Positions 40,789 through 49,150 of a stretch of DNA of 64,000 nucleotides are shown one piece after another; the stretch's first letter is position 1; every line of letters starts with the position of its first letter. Origin of the DNA: Streptomyces sp. MA5143a (GTDB lineage Bacteria; Actinomycetota; Actinomycetes; Streptomycetales; Streptomycetaceae); assembly GCF_900290235.1 (NCBI RefSeq), contig NZ_OLMK01000009.1, forward strand, positions 186,001-250,000, written 5' to 3'. The position numbers and the translations under genes were made by a program. The notes below the pieces were generated by a model, which saw only the letters and a list, made by a program, of their open reading frames with translations, searched no databases and had not been told where the DNA came from.

Positions 40789-42288
40789 CTACTTCCAGAA
40801 CACCTCGATCCGGTCCGGGTTCCAGACGTTGAAGGGCCGGGGCGCGGGGTGGATCAGGATCTCCTCGATCAGGCCCCCGTACACCGCCTGCTTGCGGGGC
40901 ACCGAGTAGTCCTCCCGCGCCTCCCGCAGGTCCGTCACGTCGACCTCCAGGACGTTGGCCGTCACGGACAGCTCCGCCAACTCCCGCTGGAGCTTGGCGA
41001 TCCGGCCCTTGTTGCGCTGGATGGAGGCGGTGATCTCCCGGACCGGGCGGTCGCCCATGCCCAGCTCCTCGTCCAGCTCGGCGTTGCGGGCCTCCAGCCG
41101 CTTGAGCTTGTCCTCCAGAGCCGGCCGGAGGTCGTCGGGGTTCTCGCCGACCTCAACCTCCACCTGTTCGAGCTGGGCGAAGAGAAGCCGCTCCATGGCC
41201 TTCTCCAGGTCCGGGATCTGAATCGTCCGGCCCCCGCAACCTCCCCCGTCCTTCTTGCACGTATAGATGGGCATCTTCTTGTCCCCGCGCTGGCCCGTGC
41301 TCATCTTGTGGTGCTGCTTCCCCTTCTCCTTGCAGGAGCAGGGCTCGCCCACAACGTGCGGGACCTTGCCAGTGCACTTGACCAGGCCGGAGAGCGGGTA
41401 CTTCAGGGCCGGGGTGTCCCGTTCTCCGTACTGCGCCTTGAACTCCTCGGAGCGCTCGGCGAGTAGGGCCCTCTTGTTGCTGTCCTCGGGCTCAATGATC
41501 TTCGGCCAGACGGCCGTCCCCATGATCTCGCCCTTGTGCTCCTTGCGGCCGGAGATGCGGCCGGACGTGAGCAGGAACTTCATCGCCTGGTAGGACCAGG
41601 CCCCGCCGGTGGAGATCTTGATCCCCTTCTGGTTGGCCTCGGCCACGAGGCTGCCGATCTTCTCTCCCAACACCACCCGGGCCGCCCAGTCCTTGATGTA
41701 CGCGGCCTCGGTCTCGTTCTTGCGCCCCTCGACGATCTTTCGGCGAGGGCCCGTGCCGTCGTAAATGCGGGCGTAGCGGAAGGGCCGGTGGCCGGAGTTG
41801 TGGATCTTCCCTGCCGCCACCAGCTCCTGGACCTTGCTCAGGATGCGCTTCTGGCGGTGCTCGACCTCGCGCTTGGCCACGGCTACTTGGATGCGGGCCA
41901 GCATGCGGCCGTCAGGGGTCGACAGGTCGATGGTGCCGGATTGGACGGTCCGGAAGTTCCACGTCCAGTTCGGGGGAGTCCAGGAGGTCCATCAGGGCCT
42001 CCAGCTCCTGGGCTGGCGGTACAGGCGGTCCGGGTGCCAGGTCACCAGGGCGTCGATGTGACCGCTCTGCATGTTGGCCAGCATCTGGTGGTAGCCCCTG
42101 CGCTTCTTCCGGCGGTCGGTCGCGGACATGTCGTTGTCGTCGTACACCTCGACGCCTGTCCAGCCGAGTCGGGCGGTGAGAGTTCGGCAGTCCTTCTCCT
42201 GGCGCTTCACGCCGAGTCCGGCGCCCTCGCGGTCGTCGGAGATGCGGATGTGGATACCGACCCTGCGGGCCCTGGCGGAGGTCTGCAC
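40789..42288 (-). pseudogene. Large serine integrase with two frameshifts
   Basis: The N-terminal resolvase domain (RRVGIHIRISDDREGAGLGVKRQ with the catalytic serine, YDDNDMSATDRR, ALVTWHPDRLYRQP) is in one frame from a GTG at 42288. A one-base loss near 42006-42009 moves it to a second frame (ELEALMDLLDSPELDV). A one-base gain near 41958-41962 moves it to a third (NFRTVQSGTIDLSTPDGRMLARIQVAVAKREVEH). From there the long C-terminal part is intact: recombinase domain, zinc ribbon (KCTGK...PCSC...CKKDGGGC), coiled coil and IEEILIHPAPRPFNVWNPDRIEVFWK. It is a typical actinophage integrase but probably inactive, unless the indels are sequencing errors. Confidence 0.82.
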
Positions 42289-42346
42289 GGGGTCAAGGGT
42301 GGGAGAGGAGAGTTGATCGGGTCGAAGGAAGGTATGGCAGCCCACC

Positions 42347-44929
42347 TCAGCCCACGTCTGAACCCCGCGGAGCGGGCGGCGTCGTCGTGCGGAAGGCGAG
42401 CCGCCCGTCCTCCGTCTCCACCACCACCCGGCTGCCGGACGGCAGACTGCTGTCGAGGAGCAGCCGGGAGAGGGGGTTGTCGACCTCCCGCTGGATCGTG
42501 CGGCGCAGCGGCCGGGCCCCGTACTCGGGCTGGTGGCCGTGGCGGGCGAGCCAGTCGACGGCCTGTTCGGTGAACTCGATGCCGATGCCCCGCGCGTGCA
42601 GCCGCTGCCGGGTCCGTTCGAGCAACAGATCGGTGATGCGGCGCAGTTGCTCCGCCGTGAGCTGCCGGAAGACGACGATCTCGTCGACGCGGTTGAGGAA
42701 CTCGGGCCGGAAGTGCTCCCGCAGCGGCCTGAGGATCCGCTCGCGCCGGTCCTCCTCGGCCGCCTCGGCACCACCCGCGCCGAAGCCCAGCCCGGCCCCG
42801 CGGCGGGTGATGGCGTCCGAGCCCAGATTGCTGGTCATGACGATCACCGTGTGGGTGAAGTCGACCGTCCGGCCCTGGGCGTCGGTGAGCCGGCCGTCGT
42901 CGAGGACCTGGAGCAGGATGTTGAACACATCCGGGTGGGCCTTCTCCACCTCGTCCAGCAACAGCAGCGCGTACGGGTGCCGCCGCACGGTCTCGGTGAG
43001 CTGCCCGGCCTCCTCGTGGCCCACATAACCGGGCGGCGCGCCCACCAGCCGGCTGACCGTGTGCCGCTCCTGGTACTCGCTCATGTCGAGGCGGACCATC
43101 CGGTCCTCGCTGCCGAAGAGGGCCTCCGCCAGCGCCCGGGCCAGCTCCGTCTTGCCGACGCCGGTCGGTCCGAGGAAGAGGAAGCTGCCGATGGGCCGGT
43201 CGGGGCTCGCCAGCCCGGCGCGCGAGCGCAGCACCGCGTCGGCGACCACACCCACCGCCTCGTCCTGCCCGACGACCCGCTGGTGCAGATGCTCCGCCAG
43301 CCCGAGCAGCCGTTCCTTCTCCTCCTGGGTGAGACTGCTGACGGGGATGCCGGTCTGCCGGGACACCACCTCGGCGATGTCCTCGGCGGTGATCCCCAGG
43401 CTCTGCCCGTCGTCGGCCCGGTCGCCCTCACGGCCCTCGGCGAGCCGCTCGTTCAACTCGGCGATCCGGTCGCGCAACCGCGTCGCCTGCTCGTACTGCT
43501 CACCCGCGACCGCCTGGTCCTTGTCACGGGTCAGCTGCTCGATCTCCCGCTCCAGGGCCCGTAGATCCGTCCCCTTCGTGCGGGACCGCAGCCGCACCCG
43601 GGCGCCCGCCTGGTCCATCAGGTCGATGGCCTTGTCGGGCAGCCGCCGGTCGGTGAGATACCGGTCGGACAGGTCCACGGCCGCCGCCAGCGCCTCGTCG
43701 GTGTAGCGGACCTGGTGGTGGGCCTCGTACCGGTCGCGCAGCCCGCGCAGGATCTCCAGCGCGTCGGCGGCGGACGGCTCGCAGACCAGTACCGGCTGGA
43801 AGCGGCGGGCCAGCGCCGCGTCCTTCTCGATCCTGCGGTACTCCTCCAGCGTCGTCGCGCCCACGATGTTCAGCTCGCCGCGCGCCAGCGCCGGTTTGAG
43901 GATGTTGCCCGCGTCCATGGCGCCGCTCTCGCCGGAACCGGCACCCACGACGGTGTGCAGCTCGTCGATGAAGACGACCAGTTCCCCGGAGTGCGTCCGT
44001 ATCTCGTCGACGATGGTGGTCAGCCGCTCCTCGAAGTCGCCCCGGAAGCGGGTACCGGCGACCACCCCCGACAGGTCCAGGGCGACCACCCGGCGCCCGG
44101 CCAGCACATCGGGCACGTCGCCCTCGGCGATGCGCTGCGCCAGCCCCTCCACGATCGCCGTCTTGCCGACACCCGCCTCCCCGATGAGCACGGGGTTGTT
44201 CTTGCCCCGCCGGGACAGCACCTCGACGGTCTGCTCGATCTCCTCGTCCCTGCCGATCACCGGGTCGATACGGCCCTGGCGCGCCTGCTCGGTCAGATCG
44301 CGCCCGTACTTGTCGAGGGTCGGCGTGGCCGCCCGGCGCGGCAGCTCCGACTGCGGGTACAGGGGGCGCGGCAGTCCGGGCTGGGTGCCGCTCGGCGGTG
44401 GCTCGGACGCCTCGGGCGGCAGGGACGCGGCCGACAGGCGCGCGGCGTTCAGGATGTGCCCGGCGGCCGAGTCCGGGTTGCCGGCGAGGGCGCTCAGGAC
44501 GTGTTCGGGGCCGATGTATCCGGAGCCGGTGGCACGGGCCAGCTCATGGGCGTCCAGCAGGGCCCGTTTGACCGCCGGCGTCAGGGCGAGCGACGCGGGC
44601 GCCGGACCCTGGCCGGGTTTGTGCCGGGCCGGGCCCGACCGCTCGTCGATCTCCCCGGCGAGCGCGTCCGGATCGGCGCCCGCGCGGGCCACCAGACTCC
44701 GGGTCGGCTCGGCGGTGAGCGCGGCGCGTAGCAGATGCTGGGTGTCCAGGTCGCTGCTGCCGTGCTGCGCCGCGTACGCCGCCGCGTCCGCCACCAGCTG
44801 CCGGGCCTGGCCGCTCATCAGCCGCCCGATCTCGATGCGCTGGGGGCGGGGCCCGCCGAAGAAGCGTGCGAAGAACTCACTGAAGGGGTCCGGACCGTAG
44901 CCCTCGGGCCCCGGGAATCCGCTGTTCAT
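42347..44929 (-). CDS. ClpC/ClpB-type AAA+ unfoldase subunit
   Basis: This 860-aa Hsp100 protein has an N-terminal Clp repeat region (about 38-170: [26 protein letters not shown]). AAA1 has Walker [10 protein letters not shown] and Walker [10 protein letters not shown] with [18 protein letters not shown]. The UVR-like middle ([31 protein letters not shown]) indicates ClpC rather than ClpB. AAA2 has [35 protein letters not shown] and [15 protein letters not shown]. The usual ClpC C-terminal tail is short. Its N-terminus is rich in Gly/Pro/Phe ([21 protein letters not shown]). A second, non-housekeeping copy is plausible. The ATG at 44929 is chosen; GTG 44935 is possible. Confidence 0.88.
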   Translation of the reverse strand: MNSGFPGPEGYGPDPFSEFFARFFGGPRPQRIEIGRLMSGQARQLVADAAAYAAQHGSSDLDTQHLLRAALTAEPTRSLVARAGADPDALAGEIDERSGPARHKPGQGPAPASLALTPAVKRALLDAHELARATGSGYIGPEHVLSALAGNPDSAAGHILNAARLSAASLPPEASEPPPSGTQPGLPRPLYPQSELPRRAATPTLDKYGRDLTEQARQGRIDPVIGRDEEIEQTVEVLSRRGKNNPVLIGEAGVGKTAIVEGLAQRIAEGDVPDVLAGRRVVALDLSGVVAGTRFRGDFEERLTTIVDEIRTHSGELVVFIDELHTVVGAGSGESGAMDAGNILKPALARGELNIVGATTLEEYRRIEKDAALARRFQPVLVCEPSAADALEILRGLRDRYEAHHQVRYTDEALAAAVDLSDRYLTDRRLPDKAIDLMDQAGARVRLRSRTKGTDLRALEREIEQLTRDKDQAVAGEQYEQATRLRDRIAELNERLAEGREGDRADDGQSLGITAEDIAEVVSRQTGIPVSSLTQEEKERLLGLAEHLHQRVVGQDEAVGVVADAVLRSRAGLASPDRPIGSFLFLGPTGVGKTELARALAEALFGSEDRMVRLDMSEYQERHTVSRLVGAPPGYVGHEEAGQLTETVRRHPYALLLLDEVEKAHPDVFNILLQVLDDGRLTDAQGRTVDFTHTVIVMTSNLGSDAITRRGAGLGFGAGGAEAAEEDRRERILRPLREHFRPEFLNRVDEIVVFRQLTAEQLRRITDLLLERTRQRLHARGIGIEFTEQAVDWLARHGHQPEYGARPLRRTIQREVDNPLSRLLLDSSLPSGSRVVVETEDGRLAFRTTTPPAPRGSDVG

Positions 44930-45013
44930 TGGCACGCGAGTGCCCTGTCGCTGCGCGGCTACACCCTTGGGCGCCGTTGGGGTGGGGGCGCGCGGTCGGG
45001 TGCGGGTTCGTTC

Positions 45014-45042
45014 TGGTTGCTCGCGCAGTTCCCCGCGCCCCT
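45014..45042 (-). repeat. Dispersed Streptomyces repeat, copy 1
   Basis: On the minus strand, AGGGGCGCGGGGAACTGCGC then GAGCAACCA. The same motif is at 53069-53099 on the plus strand. I know this sequence as a common intergenic motif in Streptomyces genomes, often next to terminators. Confidence 0.6.
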
Positions 45043-45075
45043 GAAAAGCGACCGGGGCTGCGCCCCGTGCTTTTC
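45043..45075. terminator. Terminator downstream of map
   Basis: GAAAAGCGACCGGGGCTGCGCCCCGTGCTTTTC pairs over most of its length (GAAAAGC/GCTTTTC plus GGGGC/GCCCC). It lies 11 nt after the minus-strand stop of the methionine aminopeptidase gene. Confidence 0.7.
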
Positions 45076-45085
45076 TTCACCCGCT

Positions 45086-45853
45086 CTACCGAGCGGTCAG
45101 CACCCGGGGGCCTCCGTCCGTGATGGCCACCGTGTGTTCCACGTGGGCCGCTCGGGAGCCGTCGTCCGTGCGCAGGGTCCAGCCGTCCGGGGCCGCGTGG
45201 TAGCCGTCCTCGCCGCCGCCGGTCAGCATCGGTTCGATCGCGAGCACCAGGCCGTGCCGCAGCGGCAGCCCTCGCCCCGGTGGGCCCTCGTTCGGGACGG
45301 ACGGGTCCTCGTGCATGTGGCGGCCGATGCCGTGGCCGCCGAAGCCGTCGGGGACGCCGTACCCGGCGGCACGGCACACCGAGCCGATGGCGTGGGCGAT
45401 GTCGCCGACGCGGTTGCCCACGACGGCGGCCTCGATGCCGGCCTCCAGCGCCCGCTCCGCGGTCTCGATCAGCCGCAGGTCGGCCGGGCGCGGCTCGCCC
45501 ACAACGAAACTGATCGCCGAGTCACCGGCCCAGCCGCCCAGGTGGGCACCGCAGTCGATGGAGACGAGGTCGCCGTCCCGGAGCCGGTAGGGCGTCGGGA
45601 TGCCGTGCACGATCGCGTCGTTCACCGAGGCGCAGATCACCGCCGGGAACGGGGTCGGCGCGAACGAGGGCCGGTAGCCGAGGAACGGCGACGTGGCGCC
45701 CGCCTCGCGCAGCACCCCGCGCGCCACCTCGTCCAGTTCGAGCAGGGACACTCCCACGTCGGCGGCCTTCCGCACCGCGCTGAGCGCACGCCCCACGACC
45801 TGCCCGGCCTCGTACATCGCGTCCATGGACGCGTCCGTCTTCAGTTCCACCAT
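45086..45853 (-). CDS. map: Type I methionine aminopeptidase (probably accessory copy)
   Basis: This 255-aa type-I MetAP removes N-terminal Met. All five metal ligands are visible: D and D in SIDCGAHLGGWAGDSA, H in GHGIGRHMHEDP, E in AIEPML and E in VEHTVAIT. FPAVICASVNDAIVHGIP carries the substrate His. The short N-terminus means it lacks the extension of some other MetAPs. It is divergent from a small XRE regulator with a perfect inverted repeat between them, so it is not organised like the ribosomal-operon map gene. An inducible second copy is a reasonable guess. Confidence 0.9.
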   Translation of the reverse strand: MVELKTDASMDAMYEAGQVVGRALSAVRKAADVGVSLLELDEVARGVLREAGATSPFLGYRPSFAPTPFPAVICASVNDAIVHGIPTPYRLRDGDLVSIDCGAHLGGWAGDSAISFVVGEPRPADLRLIETAERALEAGIEAAVVGNRVGDIAHAIGSVCRAAGYGVPDGFGGHGIGRHMHEDPSVPNEGPPGRGLPLRHGLVLAIEPMLTGGGEDGYHAAPDGWTLRTDDGSRAAHVEHTVAITDGGPRVLTAR

Positions 45854-45880
45854 GCCAATTACTATACCGGTCGATATCCA

Positions 45881-45920
45881 ATTCTAATACCGGTCATCCG
45901 GTGGGGGTCGGTATTAGAAT
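45881..45920. promoter_or_regulatory. Perfect 12-bp inverted repeat between map and XRE gene
   Basis: ATTCTAATACCG (45881-45892) and CGGTATTAGAAT (45909-45920) are exact reverse complements with a 16-nt spacer. A further TACCGGTC half-site-like copy lies nearer map (ACTATACCGGTCG, 45861-45873). The AT-rich sites stand out in this GC-rich DNA. The repeat ends 6 nt before the XRE start codon. Confidence 0.75.
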
Positions 45921-45926
45921 GGGCGC

Positions 45927-46199
45927 ATGGTGCGCACCCCTCTGACCCCTGAAGAGCGCGAACGCGGCGAGCGGCTCGGCCGGTTGCTGCGGGAGGCCCG
46001 CGGCGGTCGCAGCATGGCGGAGATCGCCGCCGGCGCGGGCATCTCCGCGGAGACGCTCCGCAAGATCGAGACCGGCCGCGCCCCCACCCCGGCCTTCTTC
46101 ACGATCGCCGCCCTGGCCCGCACGCTCGGCCTCTCCATGGACGAACTCGCCGGACGCTGCACGCCGGTGGAGGCCGCGCCGCCGGCGGCGGTGGCCTGA
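45927..46199 (+). CDS. XRE-family helix-turn-helix regulator
   Basis: This 90-aa protein is little more than one HTH domain: GERLGRLLREARGGRSMAEIAAGAGISAETLRKIETGRAPTPAFFTIAALARTLGLSMDELAGR. It probably binds the inverted repeat that ends just before its own start and so controls itself and the divergent map gene. It lacks any ligand-binding domain and would sense through dimerisation or partner proteins. Start ATG 45927. Confidence 0.85.
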   Translation: MVRTPLTPEERERGERLGRLLREARGGRSMAEIAAGAGISAETLRKIETGRAPTPAFFTIAALARTLGLSMDELAGRCTPVEAAPPAAVA

Positions 46200-46213
46200 G
46201 CCGGCGCTAGGCG

Positions 46214-46258
46214 GCGTCCTCCGTGCGGGCGTCCTCCGTGCGGGCGTCCTCCGTACGG
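46214..46258. repeat. Three tandem 15-bp units
   Basis: GCGTCCTCCGTGCGG is repeated three times in a row, the last copy with one change (TACGG). Read on the minus strand it would give ARTED repeats in a frame without a start codon, so it is treated as a simple intergenic tandem repeat. Confidence 0.75.
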
Positions 46259-46440
46259 GCTCCTTCGCGCGGGTGCCTGGCCGAAGCCCGTCGTCGCGTG
46301 GCCTGAATCCCTCACGCACAGCCGCCGGGCGGGCGCGCACAGCACACTGCGTCCGGTCCGAAAACTCCGCGTAGCCTTCCTGTAACACGGCTGGTGTTTT
46401 CTGGCGGACCGGGGCACTCCAGTCTGCCGGGGAGCATGCG

Positions 46441-48036
46441 ATGGCTGTGGATCAACTCCCGGGCGAGGTTCGGGAGTTCGCGGTTTACCTGAACAAGCTG
46501 ATGACGAAGCTGGACCAGGACGGCGGTTGGTGCGCCGTCTTCTGGCGGCGCGACCCGGACGGCATGCGGGCTTGCCTCGACGGCCTGGAGGTCCCGCCGT
46601 GGGACGTCGTCGAAGCGCTCATGCACGACCTGCACACCGCGTACGGTCCCGCGGCCGCCGCCCAGGAGACCGAGCGGGCCCGAATCCTGCACGGCGCCTC
46701 GCTCGCCGCGTACGACGCCCGGCCCGGCGCCCGGGACGCCCTCGGTGACCGGTTCGACGTCATGCTCCGCGAGCAGCGCTACGCCGCCGAGCGCATCGCC
46801 GAACTCAACCGCCGCCTCCGTACCGCCACCACCCGGGAGGAGGCCGAGTCCCTCCGCCTCGACCTGGCCTGGGCCCACGACGACCACGAACGGGCCACCG
46901 CCCGCTGTGCCGAACTGCGCACCCGGATGGAGAACCTCGACCGTCGCGCCCCGCACCTGCCTGTGCGGGGCGCGACGGGCTTCCCGGACGGCGCCAGTGA
47001 CTTCTCCCGGGCGCCGGACGCGGAAGGGCGCGGGCCGGAGGCGGCGACACAGGGCGGTCACACCGGCCGTACATACCCGGGGCCGGAGGGCGACGCCCAC
47101 ACGGTCGGCCGCGAGGCCCAGGTCCAGGCCCAGAGCCATGAGGTCGCGTACGACGCCCGGACCGTCCACGCGGGCGTGCGCGACGTGCAGACGGTCCACG
47201 CGGGCGCGTACGACGCCCGCCCCGCCCACCCGGTCGCGCACGACCCCCGAGCCCCCGCGCCCGAAGCCGCCGCACCGGAGGCCGAGGCCGTGACGTCCAA
47301 GAAGCGGGCCAAGCGGCGTCCCCGGGGTGGGGCCCGCTTCGCCGGTGCCGTGGAGGTGGAGGAGACGCCCGTCGTCGCGCCCGAGAGCGCGCCCGCGCAG
47401 GCGGCCGCGCCCCAGGCGCGTGCCCGCCGGGGCGCTCGGTACGCCGGGGTCGCCGAGGACACCGTGCCGCCGCAGCGGACGGACCGGCCGACCCGGCAGG
47501 CCCTCGACGACGAGGCGCGGCGGGAGGTCGCCGGGACCGTCGAGCGGCTGCTGCGGCTGCGCAAGGAGGGGCGCAGCGGGGAGGCGCACGCCCTGCTCGT
47601 GGAGATCGCACACTGGCCCGCCGCCCGTTTCCCGCTGCTCGCGGCTGACATGCACCGGGCAGGACTGGGCGCCGACTGGGCGACCCTGCTGTGGGAGGCC
47701 GCCTCGCTGCCCATGGACCGGCTGGTCGCCGTCGTCGACGCCCTGAACGCCGTGGGGCGCGGCACCGACGGGGAGCAGATGCTGCGGCAGGGCGTCGCAC
47801 GGCCGGCCGAGGAGATCGGCGAGGCGGTGCTCGGCCTCACCGAGGAGGGGCGCGAGCGGCAGGCGCGTGCGCTGCTCGACGCGTATGTACGCACGCGTAC
47901 GCCCGAGGAGGCGGCGCGCGTCGCGGAGACGCACCCGCAGCGGCTGGCCCGTATGGTCGTGGAAGCGGCCCGTGCCGTGTCGGAGGACCGCCACCGGGAC
48001 GTGGCGCACGCCCTGCGCGTCGCCGGACTCGCCTGA
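46441..48036 (+). CDS. Large low-complexity Streptomyces protein of unknown function
   Basis: This 531-aa protein has a structured N-terminus (1-170: LPGEVREFAVYLNKLMTKLDQDGGWCAVFWRRDPDGMRACLDG, then a long charged helix AAERIAELNRRLRTATTREEAESLRLDLAWAHDDHERATARCAELRTRMENL). The disordered Ala/Pro/Arg-rich middle (170-340) has near-repeats (YDARTVHAGVRDVQTVHAGAYDARPAHP). A helical C-terminal domain (350-531, RREVAGTVERLLRLRKEGRSGEAHALLVEI...) looks like a solenoid of short helix pairs. Such proteins are widespread in Streptomyces with no known role. A scaffold function is inference. Start ATG 46441. Confidence 0.75.
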   Translation: MAVDQLPGEVREFAVYLNKLMTKLDQDGGWCAVFWRRDPDGMRACLDGLEVPPWDVVEALMHDLHTAYGPAAAAQETERARILHGASLAAYDARPGARDALGDRFDVMLREQRYAAERIAELNRRLRTATTREEAESLRLDLAWAHDDHERATARCAELRTRMENLDRRAPHLPVRGATGFPDGASDFSRAPDAEGRGPEAATQGGHTGRTYPGPEGDAHTVGREAQVQAQSHEVAYDARTVHAGVRDVQTVHAGAYDARPAHPVAHDPRAPAPEAAAPEAEAVTSKKRAKRRPRGGARFAGAVEVEETPVVAPESAPAQAAAPQARARRGARYAGVAEDTVPPQRTDRPTRQALDDEARREVAGTVERLLRLRKEGRSGEAHALLVEIAHWPAARFPLLAADMHRAGLGADWATLLWEAASLPMDRLVAVVDALNAVGRGTDGEQMLRQGVARPAEEIGEAVLGLTEEGRERQARALLDAYVRTRTPEEAARVAETHPQRLARMVVEAARAVSEDRHRDVAHALRVAGLA

Positions 48037-48181
48037 CGGCCCACCGGGAGCCGCGACCGGCCCTCCGTACGCGGACGCGCAGGCGCGCGGAGGCGATCAC
48101 CCACTGGAGTGCGAAACGTGATCGACTCGGCCGGTTAACGGCGATGGTCTTGCCCAGCCCGTCGGCGAGGCTTACTTTCAA

Positions 48182-48216
48182 GCCTCTACGGCCTGTTTCT
48201 ACGGGCGTAGAGGCTC
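48182..48216 (+). promoter_or_regulatory. Inverted repeat upstream of the pyrimidine/hydantoin cluster
   Basis: AGCCTCTACG (48182-48191) and CGTAGAGGCT (48207-48216) are exact reverse complements with 15 nt between, 31 nt before the first gene. TTTCTACGGG inside the spacer gives a further half-site. It could be an operator for the cluster's PucR regulator or an attenuator hairpin. Confidence 0.6.
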
Positions 48217-48246
48217 TCTGACTTCCCGGTCGAAGGAGCAGCTGAC

Positions 48247-49089
48247 ATGGCCAACGTCGTACGCGCCGCCCTCGTCCAGGCGACCTGGACCGGCGACACG
48301 GAATCCATGGTCGCCAAGCACGTCGAGCACGCCCGTGAGGCGGCCCGGCAGGGCGCCAAGGTGATCGGCTTCCAGGAGGTCTTCAACGCGCCGTACTTCT
48401 GCCAGGTGCAGGAGCCGGAGCACTACGCCTGGGCGGAACCCGTGCCCGACGGCCCGACCGTCACACGGATGCGGGAGCTGGCCCGCGAGACCGGCATGGT
48501 GATCGTCGTCCCGGTCTTCGAGGTCGAGCAGTCCGGCTTCTACTACAACACCGCCGCCGTGATCGACTCCGACGGCACCTACCTCGGCAAGTACCGCAAG
48601 CACCACATCCCCCAGGTCAAGGGCTTCTGGGAGAAGTACTACTTCAAGCCCGGCAATCTCGGCTGGCCGGTCTTCGACACCGCCGTCGGCAAGGTCGGCG
48701 TCTACATCTGCTACGACCGCCACTTCCCGGAGGGCTGGCGCCAGCTCGGCCTGAACGGCGCCCAGCTCGTCTACAACCCCTCCGCCACGCACCGGGGCCT
48801 CTCCTCCCACCTCTGGCAACTCGAACAGCCCGCCGCGGCCGTCGCCAACGAGTACTTCGTCGCCGCGATCAACCGCGTCGGCGTGGAGGAGTACGGCGAC
48901 AACGACTTCTACGGCACCTCGTACTTCGTCGACCCGCGCGGCCGCTTCGTCGGCGACACCGCGAGCGACCAGGACGAGGAACTCGTCGTACGGGACCTCG
49001 ACTTCGACCTGATCGAGCACGTACGCACGCAGTGGGCGTTCTACCGGGACCGCAGGCCGGACGCGTACGAAGGACTCGTACAGCCCTGA
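48247..49089 (+). CDS. Beta-ureidopropionase-like amidohydrolase (nitrilase family), copy 1
   Basis: This 280-aa nitrilase-superfamily enzyme is of the type that hydrolyses N-carbamoyl-beta-alanine in reductive pyrimidine breakdown. The catalytic Glu (GFQEVFNAPYFCQVQ), Lys (KYRKHHIPQVKGFWE) and Cys (VYICYDRHFPEGWR) are all visible, and FVAAINRVGVEE is the family's C-terminal motif. Start ATG 48247 after GGAGCAGCTGAC. It is the first gene of the cluster, 61 nt from the transaminase. A paralogue with matching length is at 52186. Confidence 0.88.
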   Translation: MANVVRAALVQATWTGDTESMVAKHVEHAREAARQGAKVIGFQEVFNAPYFCQVQEPEHYAWAEPVPDGPTVTRMRELARETGMVIVVPVFEVEQSGFYYNTAAVIDSDGTYLGKYRKHHIPQVKGFWEKYYFKPGNLGWPVFDTAVGKVGVYICYDRHFPEGWRQLGLNGAQLVYNPSATHRGLSSHLWQLEQPAAAVANEYFVAAINRVGVEEYGDNDFYGTSYFVDPRGRFVGDTASDQDEELVVRDLDFDLIEHVRTQWAFYRDRRPDAYEGLVQP

Positions 49090-49150
49090 CGCGGGCACGT
49101 ACAGCCCTGACACGCCCCACCCGTACCGCAGTGAAAGGAGTGGTGCAGCC

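Larger units (their letters stand above)
33038..42288. mobile_element. Decayed integrated element (phage-like remnant)
   Basis: This stretch interrupts the usual housekeeping content. It contains a serine integrase with two frameshifts at the right end, a 5'-truncated endolysin piece, a second integrase C-terminal fragment, a frameshifted XRE regulator and several cargo-type genes. It is bordered by the GGT gene and the Clp gene. I found no clear direct repeats at the borders, so the ends are approximate. Confidence 0.6.

Noticed and set aside
32914..42346. Direct repeats as att sites of the integrated element
   Set aside because: By eye, no convincing shared core of 8 nt or more was found between the ggt and Clp flanks. 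Serine-integrase cores can be as short as 2 nt.
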